A DNA stretch of 54,089 bases from an uncultured bacterium (GCA_938040325.1 CALHXW010000171.1:1-54089), one strand, 5' to 3'. Positions 18,043 to 27,136 are shown, counted from the first letter of the stretch. Made by a program: numbers and translations. Notes: generated by a model not told the origin, from the sequence alone.

Positions 18043-19623
18043 ATGGAGAACCCGGCGGTGATTCACTCCCCCAAAGAGCTCGAACGGCTTCGGCAGCGGC
18101 GCAGCAACGCACCGGTGCAGTTCGTCGCGCTCTTGTTCTTTGTGGTGCTGGCGTTTGCGACGTGGGCGGCCCAGAACTCGCTTGGAACGAGCAACCTAGC
18201 GCTGCACCTAGCGATTGCATTTGCTGGACTCAGCTGCATCTACGTCTTTGCGATGGCGTACGCCGTCGAGCGAAACGCGCTCGATCCGCTGTGCATCGCG
18301 ATGCTCTACATCTTTCTTCTCTTCCCGTTTCACGGCTACTTCGCCATCGACACCGACAGCGTCGTGGTGCGCCTTGGCTACGACCGGCACGAGTACTTCG
18401 TCTACGGCTTACTGATCGCGGGGATGGCCTCTCACCTGCTGCTCTTCGGCTACCAGTCGCGCTTTCCTGCGCGTATGGCGGCCCGCATCCGGCAGCCAAA
18501 GTCCGTCATCGACGACAACCACCCTGCGCTGAACTCGAAGCTCGCGATGATCTACGGGGTCGCCACCCTCGGGCGGCTCGTGATGGTCGCCGACGGTCAG
18601 AACTACCACTACCGTGGACACCTCGAGGGCGCCAATACGCTCGTTCAGCTGCAGTTTATCCTGCTGACGCTCGACTCGCTGGCGACCTTCATCGCGATGT
18701 ACTTGCTGGCCCTAGGCCTGCGCTACAAGAACAACCGCCGCATGCAGTTTGGCCTGGCGCTCATCCTTGTCGAGCTCGCGTGGGGCATCCTGTCGGGCTC
18801 GCGGTTCAAGATGGTGCTGCCGCTCTTCATGGTCGCGCTCGTCTTCAGCGAAGTGCGCAAGACCGTCCGGCTCAGCACGCTCATCGTTGCCGTTGCGCTC
18901 TTCACCTTCGTGGTGTTTCCGCTGGCGACAGGCTTCCGCGGCGCCTACATGAGCCAGATGAGCGAGATTGCGCGTGACGGCGTGTCCGCTGACATCTTGA
19001 CGAGCTCGGTGTCGGATGCGCTGGAAGACACGACGCCCGACGGGTTCATCTCGCAGAAGGTCGACGCGGTCGATCTGCTCGCTGAGCGTATGCACGGCCT
19101 GACGAGCCTCGCGCTAGTGATGCGCTACACGCCAGAGCGCCACGACTACTTGTACGGCATCCCGTTCGTGGCAATCCCGGTCCACATCTTTGTTCCGCGG
19201 CTGCTGTGGCCTGACAAGCCGACAGCGTCAAAGTTCATGCTGACGTTCCGGACCACCTATTGGGGCAACGACCGCGCCGACAAGACCAGCATCATGATCA
19301 CGATGCTTGGGGATCTCTGGGTGAACCTGCATCTGGTGGGGGTCATCTTCGGGATGTTCATCTTCGGCATCGCGCTCGGGTACTTAAAGCGCCACATCCA
19401 GCTTGGTGGCGGGACGAACTCGGTGTTTCCAGTCGTGGTCTATGCCGTGCTCTTTGTGCCGGTGATCACGTCCTTGGGGAGCTCCGTCGATGGAGTCGTC
19501 GCGGGGCTGACAAAGACCATGTTTGTGTATTGGCTCGCCGGGCGCTTTCTGGCGACGCCTCGTGCGAAGAGTCGGCAGCTCCAGACAGGTCGTCGCTCCC
19601 ACCCGAAGCCTCAGGTTGTCTGA
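18043..19623 (+). CDS. O-antigen/oligosaccharide polymerase-like membrane protein
   Basis: About 526 residues from the ATG at 18043. Ten or more transmembrane helices begin at FVALLFFVVLAFATWAAQ; a large polar loop occupies about 300-390 (GAYMSQMSEIARDGVSADILTSS...). The layout and the loop with RLLWPDKPTASKF resemble the oligosaccharide-repeat polymerase group (Wzy/EpsG-like). Such proteins are poorly conserved, so assignment rests on topology and on neighbours: flippase upstream, nucleotidyltransferase-fold gene 57 nt downstream. It would polymerise repeat units at the periplasmic face. Confidence 0.75.
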   Translation: MENPAVIHSPKELERLRQRRSNAPVQFVALLFFVVLAFATWAAQNSLGTSNLALHLAIAFAGLSCIYVFAMAYAVERNALDPLCIAMLYIFLLFPFHGYFAIDTDSVVVRLGYDRHEYFVYGLLIAGMASHLLLFGYQSRFPARMAARIRQPKSVIDDNHPALNSKLAMIYGVATLGRLVMVADGQNYHYRGHLEGANTLVQLQFILLTLDSLATFIAMYLLALGLRYKNNRRMQFGLALILVELAWGILSGSRFKMVLPLFMVALVFSEVRKTVRLSTLIVAVALFTFVVFPLATGFRGAYMSQMSEIARDGVSADILTSSVSDALEDTTPDGFISQKVDAVDLLAERMHGLTSLALVMRYTPERHDYLYGIPFVAIPVHIFVPRLLWPDKPTASKFMLTFRTTYWGNDRADKTSIMITMLGDLWVNLHLVGVIFGMFIFGIALGYLKRHIQLGGGTNSVFPVVVYAVLFVPVITSLGSSVDGVVAGLTKTMFVYWLAGRFLATPRAKSRQLQTGRRSHPKPQVV

Positions 19624-19680
19624 GCGGACCCCACCCGCGAGCCCTCTCTGCGATCGACCCGCGAGACGGGCGGTGCACCG

Positions 19681-20739
19681 ATGGCTTTGATGAGTGAGCT
19701 TCAGCGCCTGTTGGTCGGTCCGCCGCATGCCACGGCGGCCGACACGGCCTTGCGCGACCTCTTGCTGGGCAGGCCCCAAACCCAAGGCAGCTGGGACGAT
19801 ATCGCCGCCGCTGCGCGCTATCAGGAAGTCGTCCCGATGGCCGCGGCGAGCCACCCCGAGCTTGAGGGGCGTCTCCACCTCGGGCGTCGGCGTCAGGCAC
19901 TCGTGGACCTGCACCTACACATCGCGCTGCAGCGCGTGGGCAAGGCGCTTGACCGTGCGAGCATCCACCGCGCCGCCCTTCTGAAGGGGTCCGGCACGGC
20001 CTATTGGCTCTATGACGAGCCCAGCGACCGCGTTCGACGCGACATTGATCTGCTGGTCGGCGACAACGAGATCGAGGCCACCGTGGCGGCGCTGGAGGCA
20101 GACGGCTGGTACGCAGGCGCATCGGAAACCGATCGGAAACGCGGCCCGCGAAACCTACGCGCGTGGCCGATGTACCTCGAGCTGCCGATCGGGATCGTCA
20201 GCTGCGATCTGCACCGGCGGCTAACCTATGGCAGTCGCTTCACTGTCGATGTGGAGGCGCTGCTCGATCGTGCCCGGCACGACCTGGCTGACACGCCACT
20301 GCCGGTGACCGCGCCGGCCGACACGTTCGTGCACACCGCGCTGCACTGTGCGCTCAGCGGATTTCAGGAGCCACTCAAGGCGTGGATCGACCTGCTGCGA
20401 CTCGCGCGCCACCGCGAGCTTTCTTGGCCAGAGGTCGCGAGCACCGCGCGGCGCTGGGGCGCAGCAAACGCGGTGTGGGCTGCCGCACACGTGCTTGAGC
20501 GTTGGTTCGAGCTGGACCTGGGCGAGCTCCGCGCGAGCGTGCGTCCAGACCCACTGACGCGACGGCTGTTGACCACGGTTCTCGCCGGCAACGGCCGTTA
20601 CCCGCTGCGTGCCGACGTCGACCGTCGCACGGCGGTCGCGACCACAGCGTTAGCGGTTTGCGACACCACACGCTCACGCGCGGACTATCTCTATGCCCTC
20701 GTGGCACGCCGCGTAGCGCCGAGGCTCGCGCCAGCTTAG
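19681..20739 (+). CDS. Nucleotidyltransferase-fold protein (NTP_transf_5-like)
   Basis: 352 residues. The signature LLKGSGTAYWLYDEPSDRVRRDIDLLVGDNEIEATVAALEADGW contains the GS and the D-x-D (DID) of the minimal nucleotidyltransferase fold, followed by a histidine-containing helix (VHTALHCALSGF). This family is typical of exopolysaccharide clusters, but its reaction is not established. The start is ATG 19681, 57 nt after the polymerase-like gene on the same strand; an ATG at 19690 is also possible. No transmembrane segments. It ends at a low-complexity repeat region. Confidence 0.75.
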   Translation: MALMSELQRLLVGPPHATAADTALRDLLLGRPQTQGSWDDIAAAARYQEVVPMAAASHPELEGRLHLGRRRQALVDLHLHIALQRVGKALDRASIHRAALLKGSGTAYWLYDEPSDRVRRDIDLLVGDNEIEATVAALEADGWYAGASETDRKRGPRNLRAWPMYLELPIGIVSCDLHRRLTYGSRFTVDVEALLDRARHDLADTPLPVTAPADTFVHTALHCALSGFQEPLKAWIDLLRLARHRELSWPEVASTARRWGAANAVWAAAHVLERWFELDLGELRASVRPDPLTRRLLTTVLAGNGRYPLRADVDRRTAVATTALAVCDTTRSRADYLYALVARRVAPRLAPA

Positions 20740-20806
20740 CCCCGCCACTGCGCCGACCCGGTACGCCCGCGCCCACGCCCGCTGCCCTTGTGTAGCAACC
20801 CGGGGG

Positions 20807-20985
20807 CCGGGTGCCGCGTGGTGGGTGGTGGGTGACGCGTGATGGGGCCGGGTGCAGCGTGATGTGTGCCGGGTGCCGCGTGATGGGTGGTGGGTGACGC
20901 GTGATGGGGCCGGGTGACGCGTGCCGGGTGCTGCGTGCCGCGCGATGGGTGCCGGGTGCAGCGCTGGCGCGCTGGGTGACGCGTT
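20807..20985. repeat. Degenerate GGGTGNCGCGTG repeat with 62-bp direct repeat
   Basis: The stretch is built from variants of GGGTGACGCGTGATGGG. A unit starting CCGGGTGCCGCGTG at 20807 recurs at 20869 (period 62) with few changes, and shorter copies continue to about 20985. It fills the space between the convergent nucleotidyltransferase-fold and SRPBCC genes. The same motif in reverse orientation occupies 27047-27136, also between convergent genes. Translated frames through it are His/Pro/Arg-rich artefacts. Confidence 0.8.
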
Positions 20986-21010
20986 TGGGCTCGGGCTCGC
21001 GATCGTACGC

Positions 21011-21550
21011 CTAGCCTGCACCGCCTACAACCCGACGGTAGAGCCGGGAAAACGCCCCGTCGCCAAAGGGAAACGTCGCCGGCGGCGGCGCTGGTACCTG
21101 CTCGCCACGGCGCCGCGCAAGCTCAAGCGCCAGGCTCGTCTCTCCGACCCGCATGGCCCACGCGTGGTTGGCGCTGAAGATCGGTCCCAAGACGGGCCGG
21201 GCGAAGCGTAGCAGCGGCTTGAACGCTTGAACGTGCCAGCTGAACGTCACGACGGTCTGACCACCCGCCGAAGGCGTCAGCAGCCACTCGCCTACCCCGT
21301 TGAAGTCGCCACGCGCGACCAATGTCAGACGGCGCGGCGGGTCGACGACGTCAGGCTGAAACCACCACGTCAGCGTGTAGGGGAGCCAGCCCTTGGTGTA
21401 GAGCTTCACCGTCGCGTCGCGCGGGACGTCGGTGGGCGCATCCACCTCGGCGTCGAGGTACACCGCCGGCCACCACCGCGGGAGGCTGTCGATGTCCATC
21501 AAGACATCCATGACCTCGGTGGGCGTGCCAGGCACCTCCCATCGCGTCAT
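21011..21550 (-). CDS. SRPBCC-fold protein
   Basis: 179 residues from the ATG at 21550. The sequence MTRWEVPGTPTEVMDVLMDIDSLPRWWP and later WLPYTLTWWFQ...LTLVARGDFNGVGEWLLTPSAGGQTVVTFSWHV is the START/Bet v1-like SRPBCC family, which binds hydrophobic ligands. The frame stays open and homolog-like upstream of the ATG (AAYHYMTRW), but only back to a TGA at 21578-21580. The only strong ribosome site, AGGAGG at 21582-21587, points to an ATC codon at 21569-21571 rather than to the ATG 31 nt away. A rare ATC start, giving 186 residues, is possible. The gene follows the carbamoyltransferase by a few tens of bases and is probably in its operon. Confidence 0.75.
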   Translation of the reverse strand: MTRWEVPGTPTEVMDVLMDIDSLPRWWPAVYLDAEVDAPTDVPRDATVKLYTKGWLPYTLTWWFQPDVVDPPRRLTLVARGDFNGVGEWLLTPSAGGQTVVTFSWHVQAFKPLLRFARPVLGPIFSANHAWAMRVGETSLALELARRRGEQVPAPPPATFPFGDGAFSRLYRRVVGGAG

Positions 21551-21593
21551 GTAGTGGTAGGCAGCGGCGATCGGTCCTCAACCTCCTACCGGC

Positions 21594-23348
21594 TCAATCA
21601 GCCGCAGGCTCTTTCTCGCACATGAAGCTGCCGATGCTGAGCACGTCCATCTTGGTGCGCAGGTAGCAGTCGATGGCCTGCGCCGGCGTGCACACGATGG
21701 GCTCGTTCTCGTTGAACGACGTGTTGAGCACCACCGGGATGCCCGTCAGCTCTCGGAATGCGCTGATGAGGCGGTGGTAGACGGGGTTGTCGTCCTTGTT
21801 GACGGTCTGTAGGCGACCCGTGTTGTCGACATGGTTGCAGGCCTGGATGTTCTCGCGACCCTCGGGCTGCGTGCCGTAGACCAGCATCATGAAGGGCGCC
21901 GGATGCGTCTCGTCGAAGTACTCGCCAGCGTGTTCCTCAAGGATCGATGGCGCGAAGGGGCGGAACCACTCGCGATGCTTGATGCGCGCGTTGAGGATGT
22001 CCTTCATGTCGGGGTGACCCGGATGCGCGAGGATCGAGCGAGCACCGAGCGCGCGCGGGCCCCACTCCATGCGGCCCTGGAACCAGCCAATGACCTTGCC
22101 GTCCGCGATGCGCTTGGCCGTCTCATCGTAGAGCGCCTGGCCCTCAAGCTTCGTCGGCTTGAGGCCGCGGTCAGCGAGAGCCTGCGCGATCTCGTCGTCG
22201 CTGAAGCCGTTGCCGAGGTAAGCGTTCTTCAGCTGGAACGTGCGGGGGTTGTTGAGCGTGACGTTGTGGACGTAGTAGGCGGCGCCAAAGGCGGTGCCAT
22301 CGTCGGTCGCGGCGGGGTGGGCGTAGAAACGCTTGAAGTTCGACCGCTTGAAGATCTGGCCGTTGGCGACGGAGTTGAGGCTGACGCCGCCGGCGACACA
22401 GAGCGCGTCGGTGTCGGTCTGCTGCTGCAGGTGCCGGAGGATGTGGAAGTAGACCTCCTCAAGGCGCGCCTGGGTCGACCGCGCGATGTCCATGTCGCGC
22501 TGCGTGATCTCGCTGCCGCGAGTTCGCGCAGGGCCAAAGCGCTCGGTCAGCTTGCTCGAAAAGAGCGACGCCACCGTGGGGTAGCCGTCGTCGTCGAAGC
22601 TGTAGTCGACGCCCTCGCTGTGGTGAATGAAGTAGTCGAGGTCCAGCTCGTACTTGCCGTCGGCACCGAGGGAGACGATCTCGCGCATGGCGTCGAGGTA
22701 CTTCGTGGTCCCGTAGGGCGCTAGCCCCATGACCTTGCCTTCGTCGCCGTAGCGGTTGTAGCCGATGAGCTGGCACATCGACGTGTAGAACACGCCCATC
22801 GAGTGCGGGAAGTAGACGCGGTCGAGGACGCTGAAGCGGTCGCCCTCGCCAACGCCGGTCATCATCGACGCAAAGTCGCCAAAGCCGTCGATCGAGAGGA
22901 TTGCGGCCTTGTCGAACGGGCTCACGAGGTAGCAGCTCGCCGCATGGCAGAGGTGGTGCTCGATGTTATGGATACGCGCAGGGATATCGCTGCCGGCGGA
23001 CCGGCCAAAGGCCTGTGCAACCAGCGTCGGGATGTCGCGAATGTTGGCGCGGTTTTCCAAGCGTTGCTTGGCGAGCTTGCCGATGCGCGTGAGGTTCTTG
23101 AGCGAGAAGCCCATCTTCTGCTTGAGGTTCGCCTTCGAGTCGCGACCGAGCGCAATATGCTGCACGTCGTCGATCCCGATACCGCCCATCTTAAGGACTT
23201 CCTTGATCGCAAGCTCCGGGAAGCCAGCGAAGTGCTTCACGCGGTTGAGTCGCTCTTCGGCGATGGCGCCAACGATCTCTCCGTCGCGCAGGAGCACCGC
23301 TGAGCTGTCGGCATGGAAGGCGTTGAGTCCGAGAATGTAGGTCGTCAT
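21594..23348 (-). CDS. Carbamoyltransferase (NodU/CmcH family)
   Basis: 584 residues from the ATG at 23348, where family homology begins (MTTYILGLNAFHADSSAVLL). N-terminal half: a YrdC/TsaD-like ASKHA fold with the metal-binding HHLCHAASCYLVSPF and ILSIDGFGDFAS. C-terminal half: the carbamoyltransferase domain with GWFQGRMEWGPRALGARSILAHP and FRPFAPSILEEHAGEYF. Members carbamoylate sugars or antibiotics from carbamoyl phosphate and ATP; this gene lies in a surface-polysaccharide region, so sugar carbamoylation is likely. The open frame extends 30 codons upstream without homology. The SRPBCC gene follows immediately. Confidence 0.9.
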   Translation of the reverse strand: MTTYILGLNAFHADSSAVLLRDGEIVGAIAEERLNRVKHFAGFPELAIKEVLKMGGIGIDDVQHIALGRDSKANLKQKMGFSLKNLTRIGKLAKQRLENRANIRDIPTLVAQAFGRSAGSDIPARIHNIEHHLCHAASCYLVSPFDKAAILSIDGFGDFASMMTGVGEGDRFSVLDRVYFPHSMGVFYTSMCQLIGYNRYGDEGKVMGLAPYGTTKYLDAMREIVSLGADGKYELDLDYFIHHSEGVDYSFDDDGYPTVASLFSSKLTERFGPARTRGSEITQRDMDIARSTQARLEEVYFHILRHLQQQTDTDALCVAGGVSLNSVANGQIFKRSNFKRFYAHPAATDDGTAFGAAYYVHNVTLNNPRTFQLKNAYLGNGFSDDEIAQALADRGLKPTKLEGQALYDETAKRIADGKVIGWFQGRMEWGPRALGARSILAHPGHPDMKDILNARIKHREWFRPFAPSILEEHAGEYFDETHPAPFMMLVYGTQPEGRENIQACNHVDNTGRLQTVNKDDNPVYHRLISAFRELTGIPVVLNTSFNENEPIVCTPAQAIDCYLRTKMDVLSIGSFMCEKEPAAD

Positions 23349-23796
23349 GGAGGGGCCCTTGGCGTCGTTCTTTTCGACCGCACTGACTGCAGTGCGAGTC
23401 GCTTCGTTGCACGACAACGCGCGCCTGATCACGCGCATGTCCTCTAACGGGCCGGGACGTTACCCACTCGCCTGCGAGCGAGCAATCAAGAACCTGGGGC
23501 GTCGGAACCTCGCGTCCTGCGACGTCATCGCTCGCCGCGACACACCGTGAGCTTCTCTATGCGCGGCGGGCCGGTACAGACGCCGCGGCTGGTGCCAAGC
23601 GAGCTTCCAGGACGGCCACACGGACGAAAAAGAAACTCACATTGATCACTGTGGGAACCGAGCGCAACTCACTGTCAGTAACGGCGTTGGCTGTCAGCAG
23701 AGACAACTATCCTGCACCCAGTTTTTCCTCTGCGGACAGCCGGCGTCGTGCTATCGCTCGCCCGCGCGGTGCATGGCTCCCACGGAGGTCTGATAC
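23349..23796. other. 448-bp divergent intergenic region
   Basis: Lies between the carbamoyltransferase and sulfotransferase genes, both reading outward. It is less GC-rich than its surroundings, especially about 23620-23740, as expected for a promoter region. No open frame looks like a protein. A weak TTGGCT...TATCCT pair near 23686-23712 has a 15-bp spacer, too short to call a promoter with confidence. Confidence 0.4.
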
Positions 23797-24702
23797 GTGC
23801 CAGAGCGTCTCAAACTCATCTACATCCTCAGCAGCGGCCGCAGCGGATCTACACTGCTCGACCTCCTGCTCGGAGCACATCCCGACGTGTGGACCGTCGG
23901 CGAGGCCCAACAGATCCGCGCCTGGATGGGCGCAGGACAGAACTGTGGGTGTGGCGAGCCCTTCGAGTCTTGCGCATTCTGGCGCGATCTCTTGCCGACG
24001 CTCGACATCGACGACGGCGACACGCCCATCCACTACTTCCGTCAGAACGGTGTCCAAGGCCGCGTGCTCCACCCCAACCGCATCATGGAGCACTTCGCCG
24101 GCCGTCAGTCGCGCGAGACGCAAGAGCGCATTCGAGAGTATGGCGAGCGCAATCTCCACTACCTCTCAAGCGTCCGCGAGCAGGCGCTCAAGACGCAGGA
24201 GCGCGTGACGTGGCTCGTCGACGCCTCCAAAGACCCGTACCGACTCCTGTGGCTGGAGGCGAGCGGCCTCTTCGACATCCGCGTGATCCACATCGTCAAA
24301 GACCCGCGGTCCTTCGTGTACTCGATGACGAAGAAAGCCGGCGACACGCTCAAGGTCAAGACCCGCTTCACGACCCGCTGGGCCATCGAGAACGGCCTGA
24401 TGAAGCGCTACACGGCAAGCGTCTTCGGCGACCGTGCACGGACCCTTCACTACGAAGCTCTCGCCGAGTGGCCAGCCCCAAACATGCAGGACCTCGGCGC
24501 CTGGCTTGGGCTCGACTACCCGCCGGAGCTGGTCGACCAGTTTCGCGACGTCGACAACCACGGCGTCAGCGGAAACGCCATGCGGTGGGGGACCGACCCC
24601 ATCCGCCTCGACGAGAAGTGGCGCACGAAGCTTCCCGCGCGTGACGCCCAAGCCATCTGGCTACTCACCACTCCGACGCGCGTCGCGCTCGGGTATCGCT
24701 AG
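23797..24702 (+). CDS. PAPS-dependent sulfotransferase
   Basis: 301 residues starting at GTG with GGAGG upstream. LIYILSSGRSGSTLLDLLLGAHP is the 5'-phosphosulfate loop of the sulfotransferase family (GRSGST at 14-19). IVKDPRSFVYSM carries the Arg and Ser of the 3'-phosphate-binding motif. It transfers sulfate from PAPS to an acceptor hydroxyl, here most likely a surface polysaccharide or glycolipid. Five conserved-looking Cys near 50-60 (CGCGEPFESC) may form a disulfide or metal site. Ten nucleotides separate it from the APS kinase gene that makes its donor, and the sulfate permease follows, a self-sufficient sulfation operon except for ATP sulfurylase. Confidence 0.85.
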   Translation: MPERLKLIYILSSGRSGSTLLDLLLGAHPDVWTVGEAQQIRAWMGAGQNCGCGEPFESCAFWRDLLPTLDIDDGDTPIHYFRQNGVQGRVLHPNRIMEHFAGRQSRETQERIREYGERNLHYLSSVREQALKTQERVTWLVDASKDPYRLLWLEASGLFDIRVIHIVKDPRSFVYSMTKKAGDTLKVKTRFTTRWAIENGLMKRYTASVFGDRARTLHYEALAEWPAPNMQDLGAWLGLDYPPELVDQFRDVDNHGVSGNAMRWGTDPIRLDEKWRTKLPARDAQAIWLLTTPTRVALGYR

Positions 24703-24711
24703 GAGGGCCTC

Positions 24712-25272
24712 ATGCCGCCTGTCCCATCCGTTAACAACACGCCTCCCGGTGCCGTCGTCTGGTTCACAGGTCTCTCCGGTGCAGGCAAGACGACGATCTC
24801 GGTACGAGTTGCCGAGATCATCAGAGAGCGCGGTCGCTCCCTCGAGGTGCTCGACGGCGACATCATCCGCACGCACCTGTCCAAGGGCTTGGGCTTCTCG
24901 AAGGAAGATCGCGACACCAACGTGCGCCGCATCGCGTTCGTGGGCCACCTCTTGCAGCGCAACCGCGTGCTCGTGCTGGTCGCGTCGATCTCGCCCTACC
25001 GCGCCATCCGCGCCGAGTGCCGCGAGATGATCGGTGACTTCGTCGAGGTCCATGTGGCCACGCCCATCGAAGAGTGCGAGCGGCGCGACGTCAAGGGGCT
25101 CTATGCCCGTGCGCGCGCCGGAGAGATCAAACGCTTCACAGGCATCGATGACCCCTACGAGGCGCCCGAAGCTGCCGAGCTGGTCATCGACACGACCGAG
25201 CTGACCGTCGAGGCATCGGCACAGCTGGTGATCGCCAAACTCGAGGCGCTCGGCTACCTCAACCCAGCGTGA
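24712..25272 (+). CDS. cysC: Adenylylsulfate (APS) kinase
   Basis: 186 residues, the normal length of a stand-alone CysC. It phosphorylates APS to PAPS with ATP. The P-loop is GLSGAGKTT (20-28); DGDIIRTHLSKGLGFSKEDRDTNVRRIAFV is the APS-binding region, and VHVATPIEECERRDVKGLYARARAGEIKRFTGIDDPYE is the lid and C-terminal signature. AGGAGG lies just upstream of the ATG. It sits between the sulfotransferase and the permease, whose GTG start overlaps its stop (GTGA). No ATP sulfurylase is present in the window, so APS must come from elsewhere. Confidence 0.93.
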   Translation: MPPVPSVNNTPPGAVVWFTGLSGAGKTTISVRVAEIIRERGRSLEVLDGDIIRTHLSKGLGFSKEDRDTNVRRIAFVGHLLQRNRVLVLVASISPYRAIRAECREMIGDFVEVHVATPIEECERRDVKGLYARARAGEIKRFTGIDDPYEAPEAAELVIDTTELTVEASAQLVIAKLEALGYLNPA

Positions 25273-27044
25273 GCCCTGACGCGGTCCTGACGCTCTGTGT
25301 CGTCGCGGCAGCGCTTGTTGTCATGGCGCGTGAGTGGTTGGAGCCCGCGCTAGCCCTCGGCTGCGCGCTCGGGGTGGTTGTCGTTGGCGGGGTGCTCGAG
25401 CCGCGCCAGGCGCTGTCTGGGTTCGCGAGCCCGGCCGTTGCCGTCGTCGGGCTCTTCTTGGTGCTCGCGCACGCCCTGTCGACCTCGCCGTGGTCACGAG
25501 CGCTGATCGAGCGGGCCATTGGCGAGCGGGCAGGGCGACGCGGCCTCGTGCGCATCATCGTGCCGGTCGCCGCGCTCTCGGCGTTTGTCGCGAACACCGC
25601 GGTCGTCGCAGCGCTTATCCCGCGGGTCCGAAGCTGGGCACGGGCACATGGCGCGCCGGCGTCGAAGTACCTCATGCCGCTGTCGTATGCCGCGGTGCTC
25701 GGCGGCGCCTGCACGCTCGTCGGTACCTCGACCAACCTCGTGGTCGACGGACTGCTACGAGAGGCGACTGGCTTTGGGTTTAGCTTCTTCGAGCTCGGGC
25801 TCGTGGCCGGCCCGATCTGCCTTGCAGGCCTCGGCTACCTGGTCTTCGTTGGTTACTGGTTGTTGCCGACTCGGACCGACCCGATGGACGCGCTGGCAAC
25901 CAATGAGCGGGAGTACGTGGCACGGCTGCGTGTGGTCTCAGGCGCACCGCTCGCGGGCGCAACGGTCTCGGCGCTGCGACAGCTTCCTGGCGTCTACCTG
26001 GCGTCCATCGAGCGTGGTGGCCGGCGCATTGCGGCTCGCCCAGCGACGGAGCTCCACGGCGAAGACGTGCTGATCTTCGTCGGAAAGGTCGATGACATCG
26101 CCGAGCTCGCCAACACGCGCGGCCTCGCCCGCGACGGGGCGGAAGGAAGCAGTGCTGGCCCGCTCGCAGCTGTCTCTGAGCAGCTCATCGAAGCGGTGGT
26201 CTCGCCCAGCTCTCCGCTGGTGGGCGTGTCGATCCGTGATGCCGGGTTCCGCGGTCGCTACGACGCGGCCGTGCTTGCTGTGCATCGTCACGGTGAGCGC
26301 CTCGACGGTCGTCTCGGTGACATTGTCTTCCATGCGGGTGACACGCTCTTGCTGCTCGCCGGCCGCGACTTCCTCAACCGCTGGCGCTATGCACGCGACT
26401 TCCTGCTGGTGAGCGACGCGCGTCCCGGTCTCGAACCCGATGTCGACGCCACGGTTGCCGGCGGTCGCAGCCTCATCGCGCCGGCCGTGGTCTTGGCGGT
26501 CGTCACCTGTGCCGCGCTCGGTGCTCTGCCGCTCTTTCACGCCTCCGTTGCAGGGGTGCTCGCACTCATTGCGCTGCGCGTGGTCAAGCCGGCAGGCCTT
26601 TGGTCTGCGCTCGACTGGCCGACCCTTGTCACGCTCGCGACCGCCATTGGCCTCGGCCAGGCCCTGGTGAGCAGCGGTGCTGCCGCCACGCTCACCTCGA
26701 TGCTCTTCACCGACGCCTCGATGTCGCCGCTCGTCCTTGTGTTGCTCATCGTCGTCATCACGGGGCTGCTGACGGAGGTCGTCACCAACGTGGCCGCGGC
26801 GGTCTTGGTGTTTCCGCTCGCGATTGCCGCGGCGGAAACCACAGGGTTCAGCGTCACCGGGGCTGCCGTGGCGGTGGCGATCGGCGCGTCCACGGCGTTG
26901 CTCACGCCCATCGGCTACCACACCCACACGATGGTGGCGGGCTCTGCGGGCTATCGCTTCGCTGACTTCTTTCGCGTCGGGGTCGGGCTGAAGGTCGTGG
27001 TGTTTGCAATGGCGGCCGTCTTGATTCCGATGATTTGGGGCTAG
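25269..27044 (+). CDS. SLC13-type sulfate/anion permease with two TrkA-C domains
   Basis: 591 residues starting at GTG overlapping the cysC stop. About 11-12 transmembrane helices form two halves: VAANTAVVAALIP-type and TSTNLVVDGLLRE in the first, LLTEVVTNVAAAVLVFPLAIAAA in the second, matching the paired SNT-like motifs of SLC13/DASS carriers. Between them lie two RCK_C (TrkA-C) regulatory domains (about 215-290 and 305-375, each ending in a GDxLLL-type strand). This is the architecture of bacterial sulfate permeases. Overlap with the APS kinase gene supports sulfate import for PAPS synthesis. Confidence 0.85.
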   Translation: MSPDAVLTLCVVAAALVVMAREWLEPALALGCALGVVVVGGVLEPRQALSGFASPAVAVVGLFLVLAHALSTSPWSRALIERAIGERAGRRGLVRIIVPVAALSAFVANTAVVAALIPRVRSWARAHGAPASKYLMPLSYAAVLGGACTLVGTSTNLVVDGLLREATGFGFSFFELGLVAGPICLAGLGYLVFVGYWLLPTRTDPMDALATNEREYVARLRVVSGAPLAGATVSALRQLPGVYLASIERGGRRIAARPATELHGEDVLIFVGKVDDIAELANTRGLARDGAEGSSAGPLAAVSEQLIEAVVSPSSPLVGVSIRDAGFRGRYDAAVLAVHRHGERLDGRLGDIVFHAGDTLLLLAGRDFLNRWRYARDFLLVSDARPGLEPDVDATVAGGRSLIAPAVVLAVVTCAALGALPLFHASVAGVLALIALRVVKPAGLWSALDWPTLVTLATAIGLGQALVSSGAAATLTSMLFTDASMSPLVLVLLIVVITGLLTEVVTNVAAAVLVFPLAIAAAETTGFSVTGAAVAVAIGASTALLTPIGYHTHTMVAGSAGYRFADFFRVGVGLKVVVFAMAAVLIPMIWG

Positions 27045-27046
27045 TC

Positions 27047-27136
27047 GTCACGCATCACGCGTCACCCACCACGCGTCACGCGTCACCCACCACGCGTCAC
27101 GCGTCACCCACCACCCACCACGCGGCACCCATCACC
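27047..27136. repeat. 21-bp tandem repeat, inverted relative of the 20807 repeat
   Basis: Units of ACGCGTCACGCGTCACCCACC recur about three times with a degenerate tail (ACCCACCACGCGGCACCCATCACC). The motif is the reverse complement of the GGTGGGTGACGCGT core at 20807-20985. Like that copy it sits between two genes facing tail to tail (permease and lipoprotein methyltransferase). Confidence 0.8.

Noticed and set aside
20807-20985. CRISPR array
   Set aside because: The units are short, degenerate and contiguous, without unique spacers; no cas genes in the window.
20674-21021. 115-codon His/Pro/Arg-rich frame
   Set aside because: It is translation of the tandem repeat and changes character with the repeat unit; no ribosome site.
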